DNA of 64,000 nucleotides, from contig WSYH01001917.1 of NCBI GenBank assembly GCA_036426205.1, positions 1 through 64,000 on the forward strand. The letters are read 5' to 3'. Under the pieces are notes generated by a model. That model made no database searches, was not told the origin of the DNA, and saw nothing but the letters and a program-made list of their open reading frames with translations. Made by a program: the position numbers and the translations under genes. The DNA comes from Ascaphus truei (lineage: Eukaryota > Chordata > Amphibia > Anura > Ascaphidae). Shown here one piece after another: positions 35,175-45,545 of the stretch. Each line of letters opens with the position of its first letter. Position 1 is the first letter of the stretch.

Positions 35175-36233
35175 CTACCTTCCTGATGCTTGCCCATTAC
35201 GCGCGATCACAATGGGCAACACAGTCGCAATATGGACAATATATTTATTGCATCGTTCCACGGTGAGTACATCGTTCCAAAAACTCAGTATGCCTTGCGC
35301 CAACTCATCCTTTTTGGAGGGTTTCACGACTTTTCGGATATGATCCTTCAGCTGATGCCAGACCATTTCGATTGGATTGAAGTCTGGCGAACTGTCATTG
35401 GAGGGGGAAAAAAAGGTCAATTAGTTAAAGAGATACACAGTAAAAACAGTGGGAAAAAATGAGACACGGTTACCGCACTTACTCCGCTGGCGTCTTCACC
35501 CAGTTGATTCCACGCTCAAGAATATGCGCTGTTGACGCGGTGTGCTTCGGATCGTTGTCCTGGTAGAAAAGGTGACCATCTGGGAACTCACGTGTGATGT
35601 ATTCCACAATCTCAGGCACAATTTGCTCTTGGAAAAAAGCTTTATTCATGATTCCTATAACAAGAAAAAAAAAGTGCTCAAAAAAATGCACACTAGTACA
35701 GTACAGTGCATAAGGCAAAAGCGTGTGACTTATTTTACCTTGAAAGATGACAATGCATCCTGGTCCATGCCTAGAGATGGCACCCCACACATGCATCTTC
35801 ACTGGGTGTTTTGGACGCGGCTTCATAGATATGCGACCTTTTTTGTGGAATGCAAAGGTGGCAAATCTCTCCAGCGATACATTAGACTCGTCAGTGAAGA
35901 TGCAATCCTGGAAAGTTTCTCAACTGTCGTTACATGCCTGGGCCTGGACCACTCTCTTGATCTTGTTAACGTCCCTTATCATAGGGTACGCTCTGTAATG
36001 ACAAGGAATCATTTTATAGGTACAGTACAGTTTCTTAAACAACACTTTAACATCCTGTACTGTCCAGTACTAACCTCACACGTCCATATTTCCATCCAAT
36101 TCTGCGTCTCGTCTTTTTTATGCTGGTCTCGGATACAGTGAGATTGTGATTTTGCAGCAGAGTGTATTTGACCCTTAAGGCACTCTTCTCATCATTCTCT
36201 TCACTTATTTTGTCGACCAGAAGAGTTGTCTCC
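35175..36233 (-). pseudogene. Intron-containing Tc1/mariner-like transposase (copy 2)
   Basis: Four minus-strand exons: 36075-36233 (VDKISEENDEKSA...SIKKTRRRIGWKYGRVR, helix-turn-helix 2), 35739-35992 ([24 protein letters not shown] with the first catalytic Asp, [17 protein letters not shown]), 35483-35654 ([22 protein letters not shown] with the second Asp, NWVKTPA) and 35175-35391 (SPDFNPIEMVWHQLKDHIRK with the third acidic residue; KYI...VLPIVIARNG end). Splice borders are consensus: gtaaaa/ttatag, gtaagt/gacag, gttagt/ttacag, acceptor ctgtag at 36234. One in-frame TGA interrupts exon two (GGA in copy 1). The family is the DDE_3-type Tc1 relatives with a KHPVKxHVW motif, which usually cut and paste at TA. 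A short first exon lies near 42170-42205, beyond the inserted Penelope element. Confidence 0.8.
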
Positions 36234-36308
36234 CTACAGTGTAAAGAAAAACCACAATTCTGTAAGTTACAGTGCAGTAGGCCACAAGTACAGCACATCA
36301 TTTACAGT

Positions 36309-36397
36309 AAACAATAATAGATAGATATACTGTATTATATAGTTATATAAATATACAGAAATAACTATAATATTAGATAGATCTATACTATATAGTT
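36309..36397. repeat. ~110-bp AT-rich minisatellite, first part
   Basis: One unit (aacaataatagatagatata...gatctatactatatagtt), cut off by the 750-bp insertion and resuming at 37148. Confidence 0.85.
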
Positions 36398-37147
36398 GAC
36401 GAAACAACAAAGAGTGGGGAGTGATCACAGGACCATACTAATTGAATAAAGTGTTTAAGTTCATAAGTGAGGTAATCAAAAGGTGGGTGCAAACTGTGAA
36501 CTGAAAGTGAATCAGAAAAAGGGGAAGGGGAAACACAAAATGGATGTGCCCCCAAAAGAATTCACTTAAATGCACACCACCCAAGTGTAAAAATTAACTT
36601 TTAATAAATCCTTAAAACATATATTACCAAAGTAACGTGTGATGTGGATTAAAAATGTATTAAATCATAGCTATCAAGCAACCGTGTCATTGGTTATTCA
36701 TACTATCCCAGTACCAATTATTATGGTGGGATGTAGAAGACAGGAAATGCTATGAGTAGGGTATTAACCCCTCTGGGGCAACGATGAGACCAAATGTAGA
36801 GTTGTATATAAATATATTCAGGTAGGTGGCCACAGGATTGAATATCCTATTACTGCTAAATATAGCTCCCCTGCACATTTACATAGAGATTAGTCTAAAT
36901 AATAATGCTGGCATGTGATGGTATAATAGCTGTATTATAGAACTTCCAAACACAGCAGTGCTGGCTTGAATACACAGCAATGTGATGTGAAGACGCCTCA
37001 CATAAAGTGCAAGGATAGCAGGCACACTAACCATGAATTGATTAATAAATAGTTAACTCATATGGTCTTCACAATTACACCCAGGATACTGCAAACACTA
37101 CATTAAAAACAGCTCCAAGTAGGAGACTGACAACATTGCGCGTCCAA
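36398..37147. mobile_element. 750-bp insertion with 12-bp target duplication
   Basis: The minisatellite sequence tactatatagtt occurs at 36386-36397 and again at 37148-37159, directly flanking this segment. That indicates insertion into the minisatellite with a 12-bp target-site duplication, as made by target-primed or similar retrotransposition. The insert starts gacgaaacaacaaagagtgg and ends acattgcgcgtccaa; it contains no recognisable protein, so it is a non-autonomous element. Confidence 0.7.
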
Positions 37148-37670
37148 TACTATATAGTTATATTAATTTGCAGCAATATAAACAATAATAAAGATATACT
37201 GTATTATATAGTTATATAAATATACAGAAATAACGATAATATTAGATAGATCTATACTATATAGTTATATTAATTTGCAGCAATATAAACAATAATAGAT
37301 AGATATACTGTATTATATAGTTATAAAAATATACAGAAATAAATATAATATTAGATAAATCTATACTATATAGTAATATTAATATGCAGCAATACTGTAT
37401 AAGCAATAATAGATAGATATACTGTATTATATAGTTATATAAATATACAGAAATAACTATAATATTAGATAGATCTATACTATATAGTTATATTAATTTG
37501 CAGCAATAGTAACAATAATAGATAGATATACTGTATTATATAGTTATATAAATATACAGAAATAACTATAATATTAGATAGATCTATACTATATAGTTAT
37601 ATTAATTTGCAGCAATATAAACAATAATAGATAGATATACTGTATTATATAGTTATATAAATATACTTAT
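37148..37670. repeat. ~110-bp AT-rich minisatellite, about 4.5 units
   Basis: Units contain gatagatatactgtattatatagttatataaatatacagaaataactataatattagatagatctatactatatag and vary by a few bases. It lies in the transposase first intron of copy 2. The Penelope-like element joins it at about 37671. Confidence 0.9.
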
Positions 37671-37679
37671 TCTGCTGAA

Positions 37680-39906
37680 AACTTCTTCTGTATAAATTTT
37701 TCTCAAAAGAACGTGGCACCAACGATGAGAATGTGGAATATTTACAACTGAATACACAAGAAAATATGCATTTACAAGAACTTGAATCCCTATTAGAGGA
37801 CCAAGGCATCACACAGATAGAAGAAAAGGACATTTTATTACAATTGAAGCCACAGTCGACCTTCTGCCCTCCATGGCAGATCTGCCCTCCAGTGGAAGTG
37901 TACCTGAAAATGGTTATGGAGGATTTCAAAAAGATAACAACCAGGATGGATGACGCTAATCTTACAAGAACTGAGTCTATGGCGATAAAAGAACTTAAGG
38001 CGATGCGGGATGTCGTCATCAAACTCAGTGACAAAGGCGGCAACATTGTCATCTGGCCTGAGGTGATGTATGAAAGAGAAGCATATAAACAACTTAAAAA
38101 CCATGCATGCTACACAGAAATTGCCTCAGACCCCACAATCCACTATAAAGCTGAAATTGACTCTATACTGAGGTCAGCGGTGCTAGATAAATTTATCACA
38201 GATCGTAATAGTCAGGCCCTAACTTTAAAATTTCCCAGAGTTCCAACATTTTACCTGTTACCTAAGGTACACAAGGACCCGACCCACCCCCCGGGGAGGC
38301 CCATCGTGTCAGGCATAGGGGGGTTGTGCGAACCCATCTGCAGATTTATAGACTCTTTTCTGTAATTTTCAGTGGAGACGCTGCCATCTTATATTAGAGA
38401 TACGATGGATGTGTTGGCGCACCTAGCCCACATCACGGTCGATGAGAATACACTTCTGGCGACCTGTGATGTGGAGTCTCTCTATACATGCATTGATCAT
38501 GAGGATGGTTTGCGCGCCACACAATTCTATCTGTCCATGCAGAACGTCTCCGCTGGACTGATGGACCTTATCCTGAAGCTATTGAGGTTTATCCTCACTC
38601 ACAACTACTTTATCTTCAGGAATAGGTACTATCTGCAGAGAAGAGGCACTGCGATGGGGGCCACTTGCGCACCCTCCTATGCCAACCTCTTCCTGGGCTG
38701 GTGGGAACGGGAAATGGTGTTCTCTGAGGAGAATGCAGAGTTCACTCAACACGTGTTATTGTGATTGAGATGCATCACGATGTGCTGATCCTTTGGCAGG
38801 GCACTGCCGCGGGGTTCAAAAGCTTCGTCGATGTTCTCAATCACAACGACATGAATATTAAACTTACCTTTACCTGCAGTAATACACAGGTGGAATTTTT
38901 GGATCTCTATATCAATTTGGGGCCTGATGGCATCCTACATACTGACATCTTCCGCAAAAAAACAGCCACAAATGCCATACTTCACGCATCCAGCTTCCAC
39001 CTGGAACACCAAATCAAGGGTATTCCTAAAAGCGAATTTTTGCGTCTTAAACGCAATGTATCCACAGAGAAAGGTTTTTCTGCAAGGGCAGGGGAGATGA
39101 GGGAATGATTTAGTCAGAGAGGGTACAGCAAACGCAGCGTGGAGAGGGGTTACAAAATAGCATTAGACACCCCCAGAGATACTCTATTGTTCCCCAAAAC
39201 GAAAATTGCCTCAGACCGCAAAATCCGCTTTATAGGAACATATAACAAACAATGGCCCATATTGCGCCAAACACTCCAAAGTCATTGGAACATTCTTATG
39301 ACTGACCCAGATCTCAAGCAAGCACTGGGTGACAAAATCACCATGAGCAGCCGTAAGTCCCCCAATCTTAGGGACAAACTTGTGACCAGCCATTTTGTCC
39401 CTACTACGAATGACACTTTTCTTTCAACGTCTAGGAAAAAGGGCTTTTTCAAATGTAAAAACTGCTCCGCTTGTCGATACTTGTGCCAGACAGAAGTGTT
39501 TACCGATTCCTCCAAGACCCATACTTTTAAAATCAAAGAAAGTCTTGGGTGTAAATCGAAGGGTGTAATATATTGCATCATTTGTCCATGTGGGCTTCCC
39601 TATATAGGGATGACAACACGTGAACTAAGGTTTAGAATACTTGAACACGTGAGGAACATCAAAAATGCCCCAAGAGACCTCCAGGCGTTTAAGAAAATAA
39701 CCTCGGTAGCCAGACATTTCTTTCTGGCACATGCATCGGACTTTAACCTTCTACAAGCATTTGCGATTGAGAGAGTAAGTCTAGGGCTGAGAGGTGGCGA
39801 CTTAGAGAAGGCACTTCTGTGTAGGGAGTCCAGGTGGATTGTTCAAATGGACTCGATGATTCCTCGGGGCTTGAACGATTACCTGGGCTTCGCTATGTTC
39901 CTATAG
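37680..39906 (+). pseudogene. Penelope-like reverse transcriptase/GIY-YIG protein (PLE 1)
   Basis: The N-terminal domain is missing. Reverse transcriptase landmarks: LSDKGGNIVIW (about 38025), LPKVHKDPTHPPGRPIVSG (about 38256), TCDVESLYTCIDH, GTAMGATCAPSYANLFLG. A Cys-rich linker follows (CKNCSACRYLC, about 39455) and then the endonuclease: GVIYCIICPCGLPYIGMT, RFRILEH, SRWIVQMDSMIPRGLN. Defects: TAA at 38363, a TGA at 38762 with a frameshift exactly where the catalytic YxDD motif belongs, and a TGA at 39106. The last part (39109-39906) is open and includes the whole endonuclease. The enzyme normally makes cDNA by priming at a nick cut by its own GIY-YIG domain; this copy cannot. Confidence 0.9.
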
Positions 39907-41430
39907 GCGAACCATTAATTTATTATTCTGTATACAGGATATATATTTTTTATTCTAACAGATGCCAACTTGAAATAACTCCATATGTAATATGATGAGA
40001 ATCTCATACACCCCTCTCTTTCTCCCCCTTCCCCCCTCTTATTATTCATCCACAGAGTCCTGGGTTTGCACGCCATCATTCCGCCAGAAGTTTGAATTTA
40101 TCTATACTCAACCTGGGGACCATATCTCTTGAATGCAGGACTCCTAATTTACACCTTGAGTCCACTAGGAGACTGCTACGTTATTATCTTCGTTTGGACA
40201 TCATCGGAAGGACTCATTGCTGTTATGCTCAATCATGTTATACATGACATCTTATATCTCCAATTAGAGACGTATATCTGGAAGGACAACATCAGGCTCA
40301 TTTTCTATTATGGAATAAGCTGATTACATATCATGCTTTGATACCTAGCTAGGATTTTTATCAACGGATCCTAAGGGACAAGGACTCCATCTATATCCAG
40401 GTCATGATTGATCCATGGATAAATACCTGTGTTGGTTGACATGTAAGTGACACGAGTCAAGTCTGCTCCTCATGCATATTTAAACGTACTGTTAATCCAT
40501 AGCTATATGTGGGACTATCCCCCACTGTGATCTTGTAAATTTATTGGTATATGTGTTGAGATTTCATCTATTATGAGAGGAATTATATACCTATATTTCC
40601 TTGGTTATAATGTCCCCTCACATTCATTTTTCTCATGTACATTTGTATGTATGCCCCAGCCATAACTTACTTGCCTGTGCTCTATCTACTTTCATGCTCA
40701 CCACAGTAATGCTGACCACTTTATTGTTTGTCTATAGCTCCCTCAGATAAAGAGCATGTGCCTGCTATAATTGCACTATTTCCATGTGCATACTGACTGC
40801 AGTTAAATCCCTACATGTGTTTTACTTGCAAGTGTCGATCCATATGTACTGCGCATGTGCAGGGAGCAATGTAGTGTCAGCTCTGTTTTGTGACCACACG
40901 GGGCCGTCTGGAGAACTGGCGCGCATGCGCATTAGAGTGTATACAGAGACAATTTTGCCTGCATGGCCATGACTCAACACAGGGCGCTTTGGGCTCTGAC
41001 TATAGCGCCACTTGATGATGTCACGGACATGCGCAGTGGCATCCGTGAAGCCCGTTTTTTGCCCTTAGTGTGAGTACCCTGAGACAGACCCCTCAAACAC
41101 CTGTGGCTATTTGTTTTGATCAGTTGCAGCAGTATACTAGACGACCTTGTAGTGGGATGACTCCACATGATGTCATATGAATACTTGGGACATACCAGAA
41201 AGGTATGATTGCCAATATTTCCCCTTCTTGGAGGAGGGGGCGTCCCTACAATATAGTGTTATCATTGGTTTACTCACTGTGACACCCATAGACTCATATA
41301 GTTACATCAACACACACACCTGTCTGCTCTTTGTATAATAGATTACTGATTGATCTCACCAGGTGACCACATTCACTAGCCCACTTAGGTTCCTTTTTAA
41401 AACACGCATGTCACCCTGCCTACATCACCA
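39907..41430. other. PLE 1 3' non-coding region
   Basis: No gene. It contains gatgatgtcacggacatgcgc at about 41015 and other GC-richer blocks typical of the terminal-repeat region of such elements, ahead of the hammerhead-like motif. Confidence 0.4.
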
Positions 41431-41467
41431 CTCCCAGTAGAAGGCCCTTGGCCGAAATGCGTAGGAG
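41431..41467 (+). ncRNA. Hammerhead-like motif of PLE 1
   Basis: Stem I CTCC (41431-41434) with GGAG (41464-41467); core CAGTAGA where consensus is CUGAUGA; stem II AGGCC-CTT-GGCC; GAAA 41454-41457; TGCGTA giving a short stem III and GUA triplet. The helices are intact but the core has changed at positions 4, 6 and 7, so activity is doubtful. Confidence 0.5.
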
Positions 41468-42184
41468 CAGGTCTAGTAGGCAGGATCCCCTGGTCTGTCC
41501 CCCCTTTGGGACACGTTATCATGCTGTGAGCATTGCTCCTTGTCTCCTCCTTCCATTTTTGCTGTGTACCTGAACATAGGTGATGTATTACTCTCTGTTG
41601 CTGCAGGCCTAAGTGTGCTTTCTAGGCTCTAGATTGTGTATCTCTTTTTTCATTTACATGCCATAGACATACCCTAGATTTATGGGGATATAAGTGTGTT
41701 GTGATTTTGTATTTGATCACGTAGCCATAGCCATGGTTGCTTGGCCTGTTGTCTGTTTCATTGTACTTACCTTGTCAGGTACCTTATAGTATTATTATTG
41801 TCTATTTTGACATTTGGTCTGTTTCCTATTAGAACACACCCTAGGAGAATTGTCAAGTTTTGCAATGTACAGGGGATCCATGCCCTCATTTTAACTTTCT
41901 GTGCTTTGTTTTTAACCATTGTTCTGTGACAATCAACCAATAAAGATTATGTGATTTGTACTATCCAGTATACTAGAGTGCTTCCTATTTAGGGCCTTTT
42001 TTCTCTCTCTCATCCTATTTAATTGCCCTTATAGCACCACCGACATATCACTGTATATTGATTAAATCCAGTGTCGGTATTTAGTTGCAATTATCTATCC
42101 TGTGGATGCGGGGTCCCCTCTTTCTCCCACATAAATATATTTACGCGTTAGTTACCGTTGGTGTCCTTGTGCGTTGTTTGGTCA
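41468..42184. other. PLE 1 tail and junction with copy 2 transposon
   Basis: Non-coding. The polyadenylation-like ccaataaag is at 41938; after about 42000 the origin is unclear until homology to copy 1 begins near 42185. Confidence 0.35.
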
Positions 42185-42585
42185 TACCGTGTGCATGATA
42201 GCACACAGTGGTTGTTGGTACAACGATGCCAGAAGCATCTAACCAGCATTGGAAATCTGCAATGCATTGTCCGCTCGTCTATATCTCCTTAATTCCCATG
42301 CTGAGATCCTTTGAAACCTTTTTAACAGGCATTGCTGCGAGTAGAAAGAAATACAAGCACAAGAATGTATATTCGATGTTTAGTCGATGTGTATTCAATG
42401 TGCAGTGAATCCACAAAATGGATGGTGTATTTATATGTTAATGACTCACATTAGAGTACGCCCACTTTTAACACCTGTACCTCGTTGCCATGCAAAAAAG
42501 GTTACACACTTTGCATAGCCCACCACTCCATGATCTGTATCTGAACTTTCCCTTGTCCAGATACTGCATTGTGACATCTGCTTCC
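42185..42585. promoter_or_regulatory. Shared divergent promoter region, copy 2
   Basis: Conserved with 28440-28895 in block order and spacing, between transposase exon 1 (minus; AHGMTKQRTRTPTVT-like reading near 42200-42160) and the coiled-coil/BEN gene ATG at 42586. Blocks: catgctgagatccttt, gaatgtatattcgatg, tgtattcaatgtgca, cgcccacttttaacacctg, ccagatactg. A short common region would drive both genes; this is inferred. Confidence 0.5.
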
Positions 42586-44040
42586 ATGGATCAACCCCGA
42601 TTCTACGGACGCAGGAACCCACTCGCCTCTGCCGTGCCTGTCATGCAGAAAAAGCGAAAGGCGGGAGCCATTTCCAAGCCAAGGCCAAAGCGACAGGCTA
42701 AGGCTAATAAAGAAAACCTTCTGCTGACCCCAAAGGCTAAGGGTTTTAATACACGTAAGCCTTATTATGTCAAGAAGAAATTTGGTGATGTACACTCGAA
42801 GCAAAACAAATGGCAGCCAATCCATCAAACCCACATACCACTTCCTCGATTACGCTTCGATGATTCTGCCGCTGCTCTACCGGAAATCCACAGCCCATCT
42901 TCTCCACTACTCGTCCACGACGCTGCCGCTGCTCTCCCGGAAACCCACAGCCCATCTTCTCCACTACTCTTCGATGACGCTGCCGCTGGTCTCCCGGAAA
43001 TCCACAGGTCACTTTCTCCATTACGCTTAGACGACTCTGCCGCTTCTCTCCCGGAAATCCACAGGTCACTTTCTCCATCCTTCTTCGACGATGCTGCCGC
43101 TTCTCTCCAGGGAACCCCCATCTCATCCTCCGTAGCACCCATCCACCCAGATGTCCACAGCACCCCATGCACAAGATCCAGCTCGTTAAACCGCATGCTG
43201 AATGGGTTAAGTGTCGATATCCCCGGGAACTCTACTATACTGGTAAAGATAGATCTTCTTTTAGAGACCATGCCAAATATGGACCAACGGATGGAGAAGA
43301 TGAATCAACTGATGGAGAAGATGGATCAACGGATGGAGAAGATGGATCAACGGATGGAGAAGATAGAGACTGACATAGCGGGGATACATTATTTGCTCGG
43401 AGTTCGTGCCCCTGTATCTCCGACGCCGGAGCAGGAGGGTGGAATGGATGGGATGAATGGGACCCTCGACTGCCTTCCATCACCAGGCGCACCCCCTCCA
43501 CCAGAAGAATATGTGTACATGTATGCCATTGACGAGGATGACATGACAACCCCGTCAAGACCACGCCAGGAGACAACACGGCGACCAAGACAGGAGGAAA
43601 GCATTCTCCCAGACAACCTACCCTCGCTCGCCGCCACAAGCATACCCGCTCACAGAAGAACACCAGCTTCCAGAATCCAACCCACATACGCTTGCATCGA
43701 TACAGTGCCCGATATCATCCTGCGCGAGCTGCCCAATCCACTCAGGGAGAAGTATAGGGTGATGAGTGCTGGTTTACCCTAGAAGTATGCCATGTTAATT
43801 TTCAAGCACCACGTGTCCTATTTGGTGTACTGCGGGTGGGCCAACAATGTAAACTACGAAGGAAATCGCGAAAAAAGGGCGCTTCCTGAAAATTTAAGGA
43901 CTATTGTGGAGGAATTGCGGCACTATTTTTCAATTACAGATTCTGTAATGAAAATCGTGAGAGATGCCATTATTGGCATTTTGCGTCATACCAGGCATCG
44001 GCCCTGGAAGGACAATCTGGTGGGGATCGAATTTGCGTGA
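42586..44040 (+). pseudogene. Coiled-coil protein with BEN-like C-terminal domain
   Basis: From the ATG at 42586 the frame is open to a TAG at 43780-43782, and the same frame continues to 44038-44040, giving about 484 codons with one in-frame stop. Order: basic N-terminus (QKKRKAGAISKPRPKRQAK), five 19-residue repeats (FDDAAAxLPEIHSPSSPLL type, about 42860-43110), a coiled coil of QRMEKMD heptads (43265-43370) ending in IETDIAGIHYLLG, a Pro-rich acidic segment, then LPNPLREKYRVMSAGLP-stop-KYAMLIF. The last 85 residues resemble a BEN domain: hydrophobic pattern VYCGWANNVNYEGNREKRAL, ENLRTIVEELRHYF, IVRDAIIGILRHTRHRP. BEN domains bind DNA or protein (established). The TAG lies at the domain's start, so either this copy is dead or the BEN part was separable. 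Several aataaa signals follow. Confidence 0.65.
42850..43115 (+). repeat. 57-bp coding minisatellite (19-residue repeat)
   Basis: Five tandem units of about 57-60 bp inside the coiled-coil/BEN gene, each encoding (V/F/L)(H/D)D(A/S)AA(A/G/S)LPE(I/T)H(S/R)(P/S)(S/L)SP. Frame is kept in all units, which suggests selection or recent expansion. The first copy of this gene (29.2-29.3 kb) has a different repeat (SSDPLTIDA) at this place. Confidence 0.85.
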
Positions 44041-44130
44041 CTGTTCAAATGTTGTTTATTTTTTGACTTGTTGCTTGTTTTATTTTGTATTAATAAAGAA
44101 ATGTTTTTACTTACACAAGACTTGCACAAC
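44041..44130 (+). terminator. Polyadenylation-signal region of the coiled-coil/BEN gene
   Basis: attaataaagaaatg at 44087-44101 is the first polyadenylation-type signal after the 44040 stop. More copies occur in the tandem repeat beyond. Confidence 0.5.
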
Positions 44131-44190
44131 TCCAGTCCTCGAGGGTGTGTTTGCGGCCCTCGAGGATTGGAGTTGTGCAGGCCTGACTGT
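44128..44190. repeat. Hairpin, dispersed repeat fragment
   Basis: gcacaactccagtcctcgaggg and ccctcgaggattggagttgtgc pair almost perfectly around a short loop. The right half recurs at 44497-44530 (ccctcaaggactggagttgtgcagg). This sequence is a common vertebrate MITE end. Confidence 0.75.
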
Positions 44191-44199
44191 TCAGCACAC

Positions 44200-44430
44200 C
44201 ATCCTTGTTTTAAATTTTATTAATAAAGATTTTTTTTTACTAACACCATACAGTTGTGCTGTACATGTTTTGACTTTCTGTACTTTAATAAAGGAGATGT
44301 TGCGTATTTTAAATTTTATTAATAAAGAATTTTTTTTACCAACACCATACAGTTGTGCTGTAAATGTTTTGACTTTCTGTATTTTAATAAAGGAGATGTT
44401 GCGTGTTTTAAATTTTATTAATAAAGATTT
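44200..44430. repeat. ~115-bp tandem repeat with aataaag
   Basis: ttttaaattttattaataaagat...caccatacagttgtgctgta(c/a)atgttttgactttctgta(c/t)tttaataaaggagatgttgcgt is repeated about two and a half times. Minus-strand frames across it are artefacts. Confidence 0.8.
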
Positions 44431-45127
44431 TTTTTTACTTACACAAGACCTGCACATCTCCCGGTTTTCGGTATCCTGAAAACCGGGCCTGTTTGCGGCC
44501 CTCAAGGACTGGAGTTGTGCAGGCCTGACTTACTGTATTGTACACCATCCTACTGTAAATGTTTTGACTTTCTGTACATAAATGGTTTTACTAGCAGTAC
44601 ACCATACACCTGTAAATGTTTTGAATTGCTGTACACTATCAAAGTTTTTAAATTGTTTTTGTAAATAAATGTTTTGCTTACCCCATAAATGTTTTTGTAC
44701 TTACTCCACCAATAAAAGAAATTGTTGATTTTTTTAAAATTGTTTTATTGTCTCCTTTTACACTGTGACAAAATACAGTGTTTCTAGAACATACAGTATA
44801 GTTCTGTATACTGTAGGCATGCTCAGTACATCACAAGAGTATTAAAACAATACATGCTGTACGGGTATAGAATACACATATATACTGGAAAACATGTAGA
44901 ATAAATGCATACTTTTTATTTTTCGGGTTTATTATACAGTATATATAAAAAAAAGTATTGCATACGGTCTGAAAACAACAGCATACTGTTTCAGGTTTTC
45001 TATGAAGCTCTCAGTTACAGTATTCTATCCTAATCAATAACAACGGCCACTAAACTGTTGACTCCGGTACGTGGTTTTTTAAATGCGATTCAGCAAGGTA
45101 CAGGCATCGTTACACAAAGCAATATTA
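44431..45127. other. AT-rich spacer between BEN-like and forkhead-like genes
   Basis: Contains aataaa motifs on the plus strand and tactgta-rich sequence; no frame recognised. Homology with copy 0 begins at about 45128. Confidence 0.4.
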
Positions 45128-45545
45128 TCCATCGAAATCCCCCCATTTGCCGTTTTCTACATGAGTTGACAAAGTTTTCTTTTCTGAGGAAAAATAAAAG
45201 TACAAGTTTTACTGTAATGGTCAGTCAGTCCCCCTAAAGAAGTTTCCACAGTCAGTCCCACCAATAATTTTCTCGGGGGGCCTCTCCTGTTCACATGCGC
45301 CTACTGTAGATGTGATGACACGCATATGCGTTTCAAGAAGGTTCCAAACGCATGCGCCTAGCTTTCCACCAATTGTTCAGTATCTACTGTAGAAGCTGCT
45401 CAGCCAATGATATTGCTTACAGGAGAATCGCTTGACTGTGCATTGATATTGATATTTCAAAAAAAGTATAAAATACGGTAACATTACTCACCATAGACTT
45501 TGCCAATCAGCTGGCGCCGAGCCACTGCCAGTCCCGTATTCTTGA

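Larger units (their letters stand above)
37671..42100 (+). mobile_element. Penelope-like retroelement, 5'-truncated (PLE 1)
   Basis: Starts abruptly in coding sequence against the minisatellite, reads through reverse transcriptase and GIY-YIG endonuclease to 39906, then has about 2.1 kb of 3' non-coding sequence with a hammerhead-like motif at 41431-41467 and ccaataaagattatgtg at 41938. The right limit is not clear; copy 2 transposon sequence resumes by about 42185. Penelope-like elements with hammerhead motifs in their terminal repeats are established in animals. Confidence 0.7.
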
